A stretch of 64,000 nucleotides of DNA from Wolbachia endosymbiont of Spodoptera picta (GTDB lineage Bacteria; Pseudomonadota; Alphaproteobacteria; Rickettsiales; Anaplasmataceae): NCBI RefSeq assembly GCF_018141665.1, contig NZ_CP067976.1, positions 1,054,001-1,118,000 of the forward strand, read 5' to 3'. The position numbers were made by a program, and so were the translations under genes. Positions 53,357 to 64,000 of the stretch are shown in pieces (the stretch's first letter is position 1; each line of letters opens with the position of its first letter). The notes under the pieces were generated by a model. It saw only the letters and a program-made list of their open reading frames with translations. It was not told the origin of the DNA and searched no databases.

Positions 53357-54184
53357 ATGAAAAGTAAAGAACATGATTTTCATTTAGTAGACCCAAGTCC
53401 CTGGCCAATTGCTATATCAGCAGCAATTCTTGTTCTTGCACTTGGATTAGTTGGTACACTCCATAAACAAATTTCTGGAATATTTGGTTTAGTTTTGGGA
53501 ATCTCTGCGGTATCAGGAGTGCTGTTTTATTGGTGGAGAGATGTAATAAGAGAAGCAATTTATGATAAATGCCATACTGCCATTGTAAAACATGGACTCA
53601 AGCTTGCAATGTACTTATTTATCCTTTCGGAAGTTGTGTTTTTTATAGCGTTCTTTTGTTCATTCTTTAAAGCCTGGCTTGATCCGATCTTTTTGTTTGA
53701 AGCGTTTTCTCCTACAAAAAAAATTGAATGGCCCCCTGAAGGGATTTTACCACCTGATCCATGGTCGTTACCATTCATGAATACACTAATATTATTACTT
53801 TCTGGTACAACAATTACCTCAGCACATCATTTTTTACTTGAAAATGATAAAAAAAGCATGATTAAAATGCTGTCTATAACTATATTGCTTGGGATGTTCT
53901 TTATAATAGTGCAAGCAATCGAATATCATGAAGCAAGTTTTTCTTTACGAGAAACAGGAGAAAAACTTATTTATACATCCAACTTTTACATGATTACTGG
54001 TTTTCATTGTGTGCATGTTATAATAGGTATAATATTTTTGTCAGTATGTTTATTTAGAGCTCGAAAAGATCAATTTACACCTCAAGATCACTTATGCTTT
54101 GAGTTTGCTTCTTGGTATTGGCACTTTGTCGATCTAGTCTGGATATTTTTATTTCTGTTTATTTATTGGTTAAGCCTTTATTAA
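53357..54184 (+). CDS. coxC: Cytochrome c oxidase subunit III
   Basis: CoxC is the third core subunit of the aa3-type terminal oxidase. The 275-aa protein starts MKSKEHDFHLVDPSPWPIAI, with the family segment HLVDPSPWP. It has seven TM helices, YWWRDVIREA, LKLAMYLFILSEVVFFIAFF (with the conserved Glu), a Pro-rich loop WPPEGILPPDPWSLPFMNTL, GFHCVHVIIG and the final FEFASWYWHFVDLVWIFLFL. I chose the ATG at 53357; a TTG eight codons upstream is weaker. ruvC starts at the next base after the stop. Confidence 0.97.
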   Translation: MKSKEHDFHLVDPSPWPIAISAAILVLALGLVGTLHKQISGIFGLVLGISAVSGVLFYWWRDVIREAIYDKCHTAIVKHGLKLAMYLFILSEVVFFIAFFCSFFKAWLDPIFLFEAFSPTKKIEWPPEGILPPDPWSLPFMNTLILLLSGTTITSAHHFLLENDKKSMIKMLSITILLGMFFIIVQAIEYHEASFSLRETGEKLIYTSNFYMITGFHCVHVIIGIIFLSVCLFRARKDQFTPQDHLCFEFASWYWHFVDLVWIFLFLFIYWLSLY

Positions 54185-54673
54185 GTGATTAAAATAATAG
54201 GTCTAGATCCAGGGATAAGCAAAACCGGTTGGGCCATTATCAGCCTGGAAGAAAAGAATAGTATTGAATTTTTGGGTGGTGGTGCCATATCAACTGATGG
54301 TAAATTGGGTACAGGTGAACGTCTACATATAATTTTTGAAGAATTAAAGAAAGTAATTTCTCTATATTCTCCAAATGAAGCTGCTGTAGAGAAAATTTTT
54401 GTTAATAAAAATCCAAAATCTTCACTAACTTTAGGATATGCAAGAGCAATTACAATTTTAGTATTACAAATGACGAAGTTGACCATGAATGAATATGATG
54501 CAAATTATATAAAAAAGAGCATTACCGGAGATGGTCATGCTGGTAAGGATCAGATTATATTTATGGTGAAGCAAGTAGTTAAAAACTCAAATATAAAATG
54601 TCACCATGCTGCTGACGCTCTTGCTACAGCAATTTGTCATGCTTATACGAAAAGTTCTTGTTTGATCAAGTAA
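54185..54673 (+). CDS. ruvC: Holliday junction resolvase RuvC
   Basis: RuvC cuts Holliday junctions in a homodimer with RuvAB. The 162-aa protein has the four catalytic acids: IIGLDPGISKTGWAII (Asp near residue 7), AAVEKIFVNKNPKSSLTLG (Glu), and HHAADALATAICH (two Asp/His near residue 140). The GTG at 54185 follows the coxC stop without a gap. The ruvX gene, also nuclease-like, converges from the other side with a 25-bp gap. Confidence 0.96.
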   Translation: MIKIIGLDPGISKTGWAIISLEEKNSIEFLGGGAISTDGKLGTGERLHIIFEELKKVISLYSPNEAAVEKIFVNKNPKSSLTLGYARAITILVLQMTKLTMNEYDANYIKKSITGDGHAGKDQIIFMVKQVVKNSNIKCHHAADALATAICHAYTKSSCLIK

Positions 54674-54698
54674 TTTTACGTGAATTCAGTTTAAAAAA

Positions 54699-55166
54699 CT
54701 ATTTGATGGTGTTTATCTTATCCAATGTTCGTTGCAGAATAATACATGCGGCAATTTTATCATCTATTTTCTTTGATTTTGTGATTGATATTCCGGTAAT
54801 TTTTAGTGCGTGAGTTGCAAGAGATGTTGATAAACTTTCGTCTTGTAGATATATGTTTATCTTACATTTTTTTATTATTTTATTTGCGAATTGGATTATT
54901 GCTTTACACCATTCGGTCTCTTGGTCATCTATTTTGAATGGTAGTCCTATTACCATTGATCCAGCTTCATTTTCTTTGAATATTCTATACAGATAACCTA
55001 AATCTTTGCTTATATTTCTTCTGTAGTATATACTATGAGCTGTAGCTATAAGCTGTGTTTTATCACTAAATGCTACGCCTATTTGTTTTTCTCCCATATC
55101 AAGGCACATTATACGTTTATCTCTTGGAATAGACTTTAGAAATTCATCTGGATTTCTATGTAGCAT
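54699..55166 (-). CDS. ruvX: YqgF/RuvX family RNase H-like nuclease
   Basis: This 155-aa RNase H-fold protein belongs to the YqgF family, which processes pre-16S rRNA 5' ends in E. coli and has also been linked to Holliday-junction resolution. Visible motifs are IMCLDMGEKQIGVAFSDKTQ (the DxG catalytic strand), VIGLPFKIDDQETEWC, YLQDESLSTSLAT (acidic residue) and KIDDKIAACIILQRTLD (the terminal Asp). It is shorter at the C-terminus than rickettsial relatives only by a few residues. It is the downstream partner of nrdA, 57 bp apart, on the minus strand. Confidence 0.92.
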   Translation of the reverse strand: MLHRNPDEFLKSIPRDKRIMCLDMGEKQIGVAFSDKTQLIATAHSIYYRRNISKDLGYLYRIFKENEAGSMVIGLPFKIDDQETEWCKAIIQFANKIIKKCKINIYLQDESLSTSLATHALKITGISITKSKKIDDKIAACIILQRTLDKINTIK

Positions 55167-55223
55167 CTATGAAAACATAACTTTTGTACAATTGTATTTT
55201 TGTGACAGTAAGGTATGTACAGT

Positions 55224-57008
55224 CTACTGGCATGATAGACATTCATCATAATTAATATCTGTTTTTTGTTGCAATATTTCACTTTTTTTGAATATGTCAT
55301 GTGAGACCTTGTCAGCTCTCTGCATTGATTGTGATCTGCAGTAATATAAGCTCTTTAATCCTTTTTTCCAAGCAAGCATGTGTATTTTATGTAAGTAACG
55401 TTTATGCACATTGGCAGGTAAGAACAGATTTACTGATTGAGATTGACAAATATAAGAAGTTCTATCACTTGCATGTTCTATGATCCATTGTTGATCAAGT
55501 TCGTATGCTGTTTTAAATGTCAGTTTTTCATGCTTGCTAAGAAAATCTAAATGCTGAACAGAACCCTCATTTGTTGAAATTGAGGACCATGTTTCATCAT
55601 TGTCTTGATTTTTTTCTGCTAGTAGTTTTTGCAAGAATTTATTTCGTACTACAAATGAACCTGTCAATGTCTTCTGTATAAATACGTTTGCTGCATATGG
55701 CTCTATTCCAGGGGAAGTGTTGCCTGCGATAATCGAAATTGAGGCAGTTGGAGCAATAGCGAGTTTATGTGTGAACCTTTCCATTAGATCGATTTCTTTA
55801 GCGTCAAGACATGGCCCTTTTTCTTCTGCTAATTTTTTAGAAACTACATCTGCTTGCTCGCGCAAATGCTTAAATATTTTTTTATTCCATTGTTGGGCTG
55901 TTACTGATTCAAAAGGAACCATTTTACTTTGTAAAAATGAATGAAAACCCATCACGCCAAGACCGATACTACGCTCTCTTATTGCGGAATATTTTGCTCG
56001 CTGTATTTCATTTGGTGCATGGTTTATGAAATCCTCTAATACATTATCAAGAAAACGCATTATATCTTCTATGAAAAGCTCATTATCTTTCCATTCTTCG
56101 TAGTATTCAAGATTTACGGATGATAAACAACATACAGCAGTGCGCGACTTGTTCAGGTGATCGTAACCTGTAGTTAAAGTTATTTCACTGCATAGGTTTG
56201 ACATTTTGATATCTAAATTGAGCTTTTTGTAAGGTTCTGGTTTATTGTTATTTGTTGCATTAAGAAAGATAATATAAGGTTCTCCAGTTTCAATTCTTGC
56301 TGTTAATATTTTAATCCATATATCCCGTGCTTTTACTGTTGAAATAACTTTATTGTTATGAGGGCTTATTAAATCCCATTCTTGATCATCTTCAACAGCT
56401 TGCATAAACTTATCTGTTACTATTACAGCATGATGTATATTTAATGCTTTGCGATTTGGGTCACCACCAGTTGGCTTACGTAAATCTAGAAACTCTTCTA
56501 TTTCTGGATGCCATACAGGAAGATAAACTGCTGAGCTTCCTCTTCTTAAGGATCCTTGGCTGATTGCAAGCGTCAGAGCGTTTTGTACTACGATAAATGG
56601 CACAATTCCTGATGTTTTACCGCTACCTTTGACACTTTCACCAATTGAACGTAAATTTCCCCAATAACTACCTATTCCACCACCACGTGCAGCGAGCCAA
56701 ACATTTTCATTCCATAGATCAACTATTCCCTTCAAGCTATCTTCAGTTTCATTAAGAAAGCAGGAAATAGGCAATCCTCTTTTGGTACCGCCGTTACTAA
56801 GTATTGGTGTTGAAGGCATGAACCACAAGTTGCTCATGTAATCATAAAGACGTTGTGCATGTTTTCTATCATCAGAATAGTAATTAGCAATACGTATAAA
56901 GAGATCTTGATAACTTTCATTTTCTATTAAATACCTATCCAATAGAACTGCTTTTCCAAAATCGGTTAATTTACTATCTTTTGCGTAATTAATAGTAATG
57001 TAATTCAT
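55224..57008 (-). CDS. nrdA: Ribonucleoside-diphosphate reductase alpha subunit (class I)
   Basis: NrdA reduces ribonucleotides to deoxyribonucleotides with a radical from NrdB. The 594-aa protein lacks the N-terminal ATP-cone. It keeps MPSTPILSNGGTKRGLPISC, the active-site SNLCSEI (Asn, Cys, Glu), CCLSSVNLEYY with the redox Cys, GLGVMGFHSFLQ, the substrate phosphate site APTASISIIAGNTSPGIEP, and a C-terminal thiol-shuttle CLSCQ. The short form resembles that of other Rickettsiales. nrdB is not in the window. A GGCTCC-type ribosome-binding region lies about 10 bp upstream of the ATG. Loss of the ATP-cone implies no dATP inhibition at that site. Confidence 0.96.
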   Translation of the reverse strand: MNYITINYAKDSKLTDFGKAVLLDRYLIENESYQDLFIRIANYYSDDRKHAQRLYDYMSNLWFMPSTPILSNGGTKRGLPISCFLNETEDSLKGIVDLWNENVWLAARGGGIGSYWGNLRSIGESVKGSGKTSGIVPFIVVQNALTLAISQGSLRRGSSAVYLPVWHPEIEEFLDLRKPTGGDPNRKALNIHHAVIVTDKFMQAVEDDQEWDLISPHNNKVISTVKARDIWIKILTARIETGEPYIIFLNATNNNKPEPYKKLNLDIKMSNLCSEITLTTGYDHLNKSRTAVCCLSSVNLEYYEEWKDNELFIEDIMRFLDNVLEDFINHAPNEIQRAKYSAIRERSIGLGVMGFHSFLQSKMVPFESVTAQQWNKKIFKHLREQADVVSKKLAEEKGPCLDAKEIDLMERFTHKLAIAPTASISIIAGNTSPGIEPYAANVFIQKTLTGSFVVRNKFLQKLLAEKNQDNDETWSSISTNEGSVQHLDFLSKHEKLTFKTAYELDQQWIIEHASDRTSYICQSQSVNLFLPANVHKRYLHKIHMLAWKKGLKSLYYCRSQSMQRADKVSHDIFKKSEILQQKTDINYDECLSCQ

Positions 57009-57056
57009 AAGGCTCCTTTTATGATAATATAGAAATTTATTTGAGCGATTTCTCGA

Positions 57057-58127
57057 TTAAGTTGTTGAATTTGTTTGTGGATGTTGTAATGCAAATAAGA
57101 TACCATCAACCTGACTGCCATATATTTTACAGTAACTCATTTGACTTATTTGCATATTTGTTTCTTTTGCAACATGCTGAATATAATCTTCTGAATGACG
57201 AAAATAATCTCCTTTGTTTACAAAGTCAATACCTCTACCTTCCTTTCTTCTTACTAAACATACAATAACCCCTTTTTTGTTTGTCAATCTTTTTGCTAGT
57301 TCCAATTCTGCTAGAAAATCATGTAGATAGTGTAGCACTTCAGCAAAGATAATTACATCATACTGCTGGTTCTTCTCTTGTTTAAGAAACTCTTTCATTT
57401 CTGTATGTATTAACTCATTGTAAACAGGTTTACCTTTTATAAGACATCCTCTTGCAATATTGAGCATTCTATTTGAGATGTCAACTCCTGTTATGCGACT
57501 TCTAATATTATTTATTTTTAGGAAGTGACCACATATTCCAGTACCGCAACCAAGGTCAAGTATATTCAGTTCAGAAGTGGAGTTGTGAAAGATTTTTTTG
57601 ATTATCATATGTACTAGTTCATGTCCTCTGTATTGTTTGGCAATTAACCAATGTTCAACAAAATATTCACCTGTGTAATCAAAATATTGCTTTATGAGAT
57701 TTTCAGGCAATTCTACAATATCTGATGTGTTTGTTATTTTCTTTATATAGTAAGAAGCTTCTTTGTGACTACTATCTAATTTTAGCGTCTTTGTTAAATA
57801 ATTATAAGCTTTATTAGTATTGCCTACTGCAAAATGACATCTTCCGATATTATACCAGACTAGAGGTAAATTAGGGTAGAATATGCTAATTAACCAAAAT
57901 CTTAACTTTGCATCTGATATATTACCTTTATAGAAGTGATATAACCCGATTTCAGTGTTGGTATTTAACAGGTTTTTAGATTTTTCAAGAAACACTACAA
58001 TTTCTTTATGGAGAGTACTGTATTTATCCATAATGAAATTTTTTACTTTTTTACTATTTAATAAGCCAGTGAGCTTGGATATACAATTTAAAGCAAAGTT
58101 TTTTATAAAAGATAGATTACTTTTCAT
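57057..58127 (-). CDS. TPR-repeat protein with C-terminal SAM-dependent methyltransferase domain
   Basis: The 356-aa protein has two parts. Residues about 40-145 form TPR-like helices (GLYHFYKGNISDAKLRFWLI, VWYNIGRCHFAVGNTNKAYN). Residues 160-350 form a Rossmann methyltransferase with motif I ELNILDLGCGTGICGHFLK, motif II SRITGVDISNRMLNIARG, motif IV YDVIIFAEVLHYLHDF and a later strand GVIVCLVRRKEGRGID. TPR-methyltransferases of this form are found in alphaproteobacteria; the substrate is unknown. It is the last gene before the rRNA block and is transcribed away from it. The motif I ExG/GCGTG glycine-rich loop is intact, so catalysis is expected. Confidence 0.9.
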   Translation of the reverse strand: MKSNLSFIKNFALNCISKLTGLLNSKKVKNFIMDKYSTLHKEIVVFLEKSKNLLNTNTEIGLYHFYKGNISDAKLRFWLISIFYPNLPLVWYNIGRCHFAVGNTNKAYNYLTKTLKLDSSHKEASYYIKKITNTSDIVELPENLIKQYFDYTGEYFVEHWLIAKQYRGHELVHMIIKKIFHNSTSELNILDLGCGTGICGHFLKINNIRSRITGVDISNRMLNIARGCLIKGKPVYNELIHTEMKEFLKQEKNQQYDVIIFAEVLHYLHDFLAELELAKRLTNKKGVIVCLVRRKEGRGIDFVNKGDYFRHSEDYIQHVAKETNMQISQMSYCKIYGSQVDGILFALQHPQTNSTT

Positions 58128-58457
58128 ACATTAGAAATACTCCAAATGTTCATTTTCATTTTTAGGTAACTAATTTTAACACATTTTATCTTACAAAATA
58201 TCTTTTTCATTAATTTTTCTGTACATATCAATTTATCAAATATTTCTCAGATTGTACTGTTTAAGATTGCTGGTATATTGTTGTTGATAATAATAGGTAA
58301 ATGTTTTGTGTAAAAAGGCGTTGACATATGATTTATCAGATTGTAACATATAAAAGATTAGTTTTTAGATGTTTGAAAAGTTTTATGGTAGAGATTATTT
58401 AATCTCAATTCAATTGTAAGTTAATATTTAACTCTGCATATTCTACATATAGTCAGA
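58128..58457. other. rRNA promoter and leader region
   Basis: This 330 bp lies between the divergent methyltransferase gene and 23S rRNA. It holds the promoter at 58321..58349. The leader before 23S (AATTGTAAGTTAATATTTAACT and AAATAAATTATC) pairs with sequence after 23S (GATTGATTTATTTGC), consistent with an RNase III processing stem. Confidence 0.55.
58321..58349 (+). promoter_or_regulatory. Promoter of the 23S-5S rRNA unit
   Basis: A perfect TTGACA (58321) and TAACAT (58344) are separated by 17 bp, about 110 bp before the mature 23S end. A separate promoter is needed because 16S is not upstream. Confidence 0.6.
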
Positions 58458-61228
<2,771 letters not shown>

Positions 61229-61288
61229 TATATGTGCATATGCAGTGTTAAATATTAAATTAAAATTTGTTAAGTCAGAAATTTTTGT

Positions 61289-61400
61289 TGACTTGGTGGC
61301 TATAGCAAAAATGAACCACCCGATCTCATTTCGAACTCGGAAGTGAAACTTTTTAGCGCCGATGATACTTAAAAAGGGAAAGTAGGTCGTTGCCAAGTTT
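61289..61400 (+). rRNA. rrf: 5S ribosomal RNA
   Basis: The roughly 110-nt sequence begins GACTTGGTGGCTATAGCAAA and contains the loop CCACCCGATCTCATTTCGAAC with GGAAGTGAAACTTTT, ending GTCGTTGCCAAGTTT. ACTTGG pairs with CCAAGT to form helix I. It follows 23S by about 60 nt in the same direction. Confidence 0.93.
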
Positions 61401-62708
61401 ATAAAAATTTCTTCTTATTTATATCTTTTCAGTAGAGCGATGAAACAAGGTAAACATAGAGTAGCTGTGAGGTAATATAACTGATCTTTTAGAACTCTGC
61501 GAAAACTTTAAGATAAAAGTAGAAAATTTAAAAGTAGAATTTGTCACCTATTTGCAAATTAGGAGGAGAGATAGCAACATTTAACAAATCATCAAACAAT
61601 TGATCTTCCGAAAATCAAACTTTATATAATTGAATATTAATTAAGTTATTGGAGATGAGGAGAAAGAAGAAGTAGCAAACTACCAAGAAGCAGATACATT
61701 CGGTCCAAGGGTTAGTTGATAATTGTAGTACTCAGTTGATTTTATAAAAATTCAAAACGTGAGAATTATAAGTGATGTTTTTAATGTAAATTGAAAGCAT
61801 ATCAAATAGTGAATATAGAGTTCCTTCAAAATGCAAAAAGGTGTATGAGCAAATCGAATAAGAAAAGTGAGGTTTTGCGCATCAACATGTTATAATAAAG
61901 GTAAACTTGGTTAGTGCTGAAGCAATACTGCAAGTTTTAAAGGGAAAGAAGATTTAAAAGACAGTGTATGTTGCAATCGTAATAGTCGCTGACAGGTACT
62001 TTGAAACATAGCTGAACTATTGAAGTTAAAATTCTGGGCTGTTACTTAAAAAACGCATCTACTGAATTATTTATGCTAAAAAAAGCTTTATTAAAAAATG
62101 AAACAGAAGTGTAAGAAAGTTGCAAAACGTATAAGGTATTACTTGAAGCTACCTATCTGAAGCAACTGGAGCTTCTCAAGTTGCGAAAAATATTTTAAAA
62201 TCTGAAAGAACGATGTGAAATTTTTTAAGTAAACCAGAAAGTATTCCACTATCACGCTGAACAGCAAATTAGGTATTATATCGTTTACTGTAAAAGCTCA
62301 TATTTTACGTAATCAGAGCTAGGAACTTGAAAGGATAATTTCATTATACTTAACATGGAAACAAAGAGAACTGTACAATCCCCTGCCTATCGTTTCTTGA
62401 ACCACTTCCCTGAACGGGTACTTTTATCAAACTATTCTCTTATTGTAATGAGTTGCTTCTATATTAAAATTTAGCAATTTCCCTCTAGGATTATCTTTAT
62501 TTTGTTCTAAGTATTGGCTTTGTTCAAATGCCATTCCCCATTGTGTACGATAGCTAGACTTTCTATATTCATAAAAACTCTCTTCAGCATTATTTGTATC
62601 GAGCTTTTTATCTTGTTTTTTTATACTCTTTACCTCAAGCACCCACATCTATTAATTTATCTTAAAAACTTCACTTATCTTATCATAAAAAATATAGCTG
62701 TAAATACT
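61401..62708. other. 1.3-kb region without an intact gene; probably decayed DNA
   Basis: No reading frame shows clear coding character on either strand. From about 61790 to 62330 the plus strand reads like a coding relic broken by many stops (fragments such as LEATYLKQLELLKLRK and SPAYRFLNHFPERVLL). On the minus strand 62427..62648 is open for 73 codons (MWVLEVKSIKKQDKKLDTNN, YRTQWGMAFEQSQYLEQNKD) but has no ribosome-binding site and no relative that I recognise. I see no tRNA, tmRNA, RNase P RNA or SRP RNA signature here. Confidence 0.5.
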
Positions 62709-63079
62709 TTAGTGAAAATTCCTTCTTATTTCATCTTTCTTTAAGCAAATATTGAGGTCTTTTTGTAAATTTTTATAGCCTGCTTGCATAATGTTTTTAT
62801 GGGTTAGTATTATGTAATAGTATCCTACATTACTTATATTAGAAATGCTAACTTTAGTTAGCATTCGTAATTGCCTTTTTATTTTATTTCTTTTTGCTGC
62901 TTTTCCGACTTTTTTACTGATAGCCAGACCTACTCTAATAACATGAATATACTTTTCAGGTTCTCTTTCTTTTATAGCATATAGTGATATATATACCCCT
63001 CGATAAAAAAGACTGTAAGGTGCTAATCTGTTTTTAAAAGCAAAGGAAAACTCTTTTTTTTTATGCTTACTATGCGCAT
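62709..63079 (-). CDS. rnpA: Ribonuclease P protein component, needing a one-base frame correction in a poly-A tract
   Basis: RnpA is the protein cofactor of RNase P, which matures tRNA 5' ends. The frame ending at 62709 encodes KEFSFAFKNRLAPYSLFYRG, then HVIRVGLAISKKVGKAAKRN and KIKRQLRMLTKV, the family RNR-type signature, and ends RRNFH. In this frame there is no ATG, GTG or TTG before the conserved part. The only sensible start is the ATG at 63077..63079, one frame away: ATGCGCATAGTAAGCATA followed by a run of A. With one more A in the nine-A run (63054..63062), the product would be MRIVSIKKKEFSFAF. The ATG overlaps the rpmH end, as is usual for this gene pair. Confidence 0.8.
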
Positions 63080-63204
63080 AATTTATTACACCCTAATGAG
63101 CGACGCTTATTAAGAATTTTTCTTCCAGCTTTTGTTGACATACGTGAACGAAATCCATGTTTGTGCTTTTTTTTTAAATTTTTTGGTTGAAATGTTCTTT
63201 TCAT
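63070..63204 (-). CDS. rpmH: 50S ribosomal protein L34
   Basis: L34 is a 44-residue, highly basic ribosomal protein. The minus strand from 63204 reads MKRTFQPKNLKKKHKHGFRS, then RMSTKAGRKILNKRRSLGCN and KLCA before TAG. MKRTFQPxxxxRKRxHGFRxRMxTxxGRxVLxxRR is the universal L34 pattern. It is too short for many gene finders. It is followed by rnpA, the standard bacterial order. Confidence 0.96.
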   Translation of the reverse strand: MKRTFQPKNLKKKHKHGFRSRMSTKAGRKILNKRRSLGCNKLCA

Positions 63205-63311
63205 TGTTTTTATATTAATATGACTATTTATTTTAAACTATTTTGCTCTATTGTCAAATAATGGTCAACTTCTATGGCATTCTTGTTGAATAAAATTTGA
63301 TATATGGAAAA

Positions 63312-64000
63312 ATGAATTTAATTATAGGCGTACCTGTTTTACTAATCCTTTTATTTTGTTTGAGTAAGTTTCAAGCAGTAAGTAAAGTTAAGTCTTATAT
63401 ATATTTGAGTTGTATGTGGATGCTACCTTGTTTGTTAGCATTCTATGATGGTTATTTTATAACTTCTATTTCTATAGCGTTACTTTTTTTTATGCTGATT
63501 TTTATCTTTAAAAGTAAAAGAAATAAGATGGTAAAATTTTTGTTATTTATGGCTTTAGCAATATCACTTTTTATCACTTTATTTATAATGCTATCTATTT
63601 TTGTTCAGTCCATTTCTTTTTTTAATAAAGTAGCTATTTCAGAATTCTTATTTTGCTTAAAATGGAAGCATAATGTAGCTATTATTGGTGAAGGAGAGGT
63701 GGGGTGTTTTGGTATAGCGCCACTTTTAGTGGGGACATTACTTATAACTATTGTAGCAATGTTAGTTGCGGTGCCGCTTGGTTTATTTTCTGCAATATAT
63801 ATTAGTGAGTATGCGAGTGAAAAAGTGCGTTATGTTATTAATACAGCCTTACAGGTTTTGTCTGCTATTCCTACTGTTGTATATGGATACTTCTCAGTTG
63901 TATTTTTGTCTTTTTTTATAAAGCAGGTAGCGAATTTTTTTAATCTAAGTATACACTCAGAAAGTGCTTTGATTGCTGGTTTATCGATTGGAATAATGAT
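63312..64000 (+). CDS. pstC: Phosphate ABC transporter permease PstC, N-terminal part (cut by window end)
   Basis: PstC is one of two membrane permeases of the high-affinity phosphate importer PstSCAB. The reading frame from the ATG at 63312 stays open through the window end (229 codons). It starts MNLIIGVPVLLILLFCLSKF and has three or more hydrophobic segments in the first 110 residues. The permease motif region is VGCFGIAPLLVGTLLITIVA, followed by VPLGLFSAIYISEYASEKVR and VLSAIPTVVYGYFSVVFLS, typical of PstC (the GIxPLLxGTLxxT pattern). The extra N-terminal TM region before the conserved core is usual in alphaproteobacterial PstC. Confidence 0.9.
   Translation, partial: MNLIIGVPVLLILLFCLSKFQAVSKVKSYIYLSCMWMLPCLLAFYDGYFITSISIALLFFMLIFIFKSKRNKMVKFLLFMALAISLFITLFIMLSIFVQSISFFNKVAISEFLFCLKWKHNVAIIGEGEVGCFGIAPLLVGTLLITIVAMLVAVPLGLFSAIYISEYASEKVRYVINTALQVLSAIPTVVYGYFSVVFLSFFIKQVANFFNLSIHSESALIAGLSIGIM

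Noticed and set aside
62427..62648. 73-codon minus-strand frame as a gene
   Set aside because: No ribosome-binding site or recognised relative, and it lies in apparently decayed DNA; possibly a fragment.

Overview
The window is low-GC alphaproteobacterial chromosome and almost certainly comes from Wolbachia (Rickettsiales, Anaplasmataceae). The evidence is: a 23S-5S rRNA pair with no 16S gene beside it; many short palindromic repeats of the CCCAGTG...CACTGGG type; genes split by single stops or frameshifts; an ankyrin-repeat protein; several large lineage-type membrane or coiled-coil proteins with no recognisable enzyme domain; and small Omp-like secreted proteins beside glmU. I cannot name the strain from sequence alone.

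Layout. 0-1.2 kb: end of nuoH and hemB. 1.26-15.8 kb: a 14.6-kb block bounded by two perfect 234-bp inverted repeats. It holds a degenerate PgpA-like gene, glyQ-glyS-uvrC, an Smr-domain gene, rlmB, a group II intron lying antisense in a small alanine-rich gene, and a large M9-type metallopeptidase gene with an in-frame TAG. 15.9-19.4 kb: tRNA-Val, a CDF cation exporter, a 626-aa two-TM protein and plsY. 19.6-23.9 kb: a tightly coupled minus-strand run psd-pssA-AGCS-AGCS. 24.1-26.3 kb: an ankyrin protein, then a paralogue of the 626-aa protein that carries an in-frame stop. 26.5-33.2 kb: gyrB, gatA, polA. 33.2-40.3 kb: an IS/MITE remnant and three large candidate surface or effector proteins (one frameshifted) around xthA-hemD. 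40.4-44.9 kb: phosphohexomutase, cvpA, ribE and another two-TM protein. 45-49.7 kb: a third copy of the long repeat, pheS, glmU, and three tandem omp-like paralogues whose spacers still carry pieces of the glmU 3' end. 49.9-58.1 kb: rplU-rpmA, tRNA-Ile, metK, two TenA-like paralogues, coxC, ruvC, ruvX, nrdA and a TPR-methyltransferase. 58.4-61.4 kb: 23S and 5S rRNA. 61.4-62.7 kb: apparently decayed DNA. 62.7-64 kb: rnpA (no start codon in frame), rpmH and the 5' part of pstC.

Functional themes. Most genes are housekeeping: haem synthesis (hemB, hemD), phospholipid synthesis (plsY, psd, pssA, a probably inactive PgpA relative), respiration (nuoH, coxC), translation, DNA repair and replication (uvrC, polA, gyrB, xthA, ruvC), riboflavin and S-adenosylmethionine synthesis. 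The accessory genes are membrane-anchored or soluble proteins that could face the host: the M9 peptidase relative, the ankyrin protein, the two-TM family, the coiled-coil protein and the Ser-rich-tailed proteins. I found no CRISPR array, no complete insertion sequence, no phage structural module and no obvious toxin-antitoxin operon. The strongest observations are the reconstructed antisense intron insertion, the potentially invertible 14-kb block, the rnpA gene that needs slippage or an unusual start, the glmU relics in the omp array, and the nonsense or frameshift lesions in three large candidate effectors.
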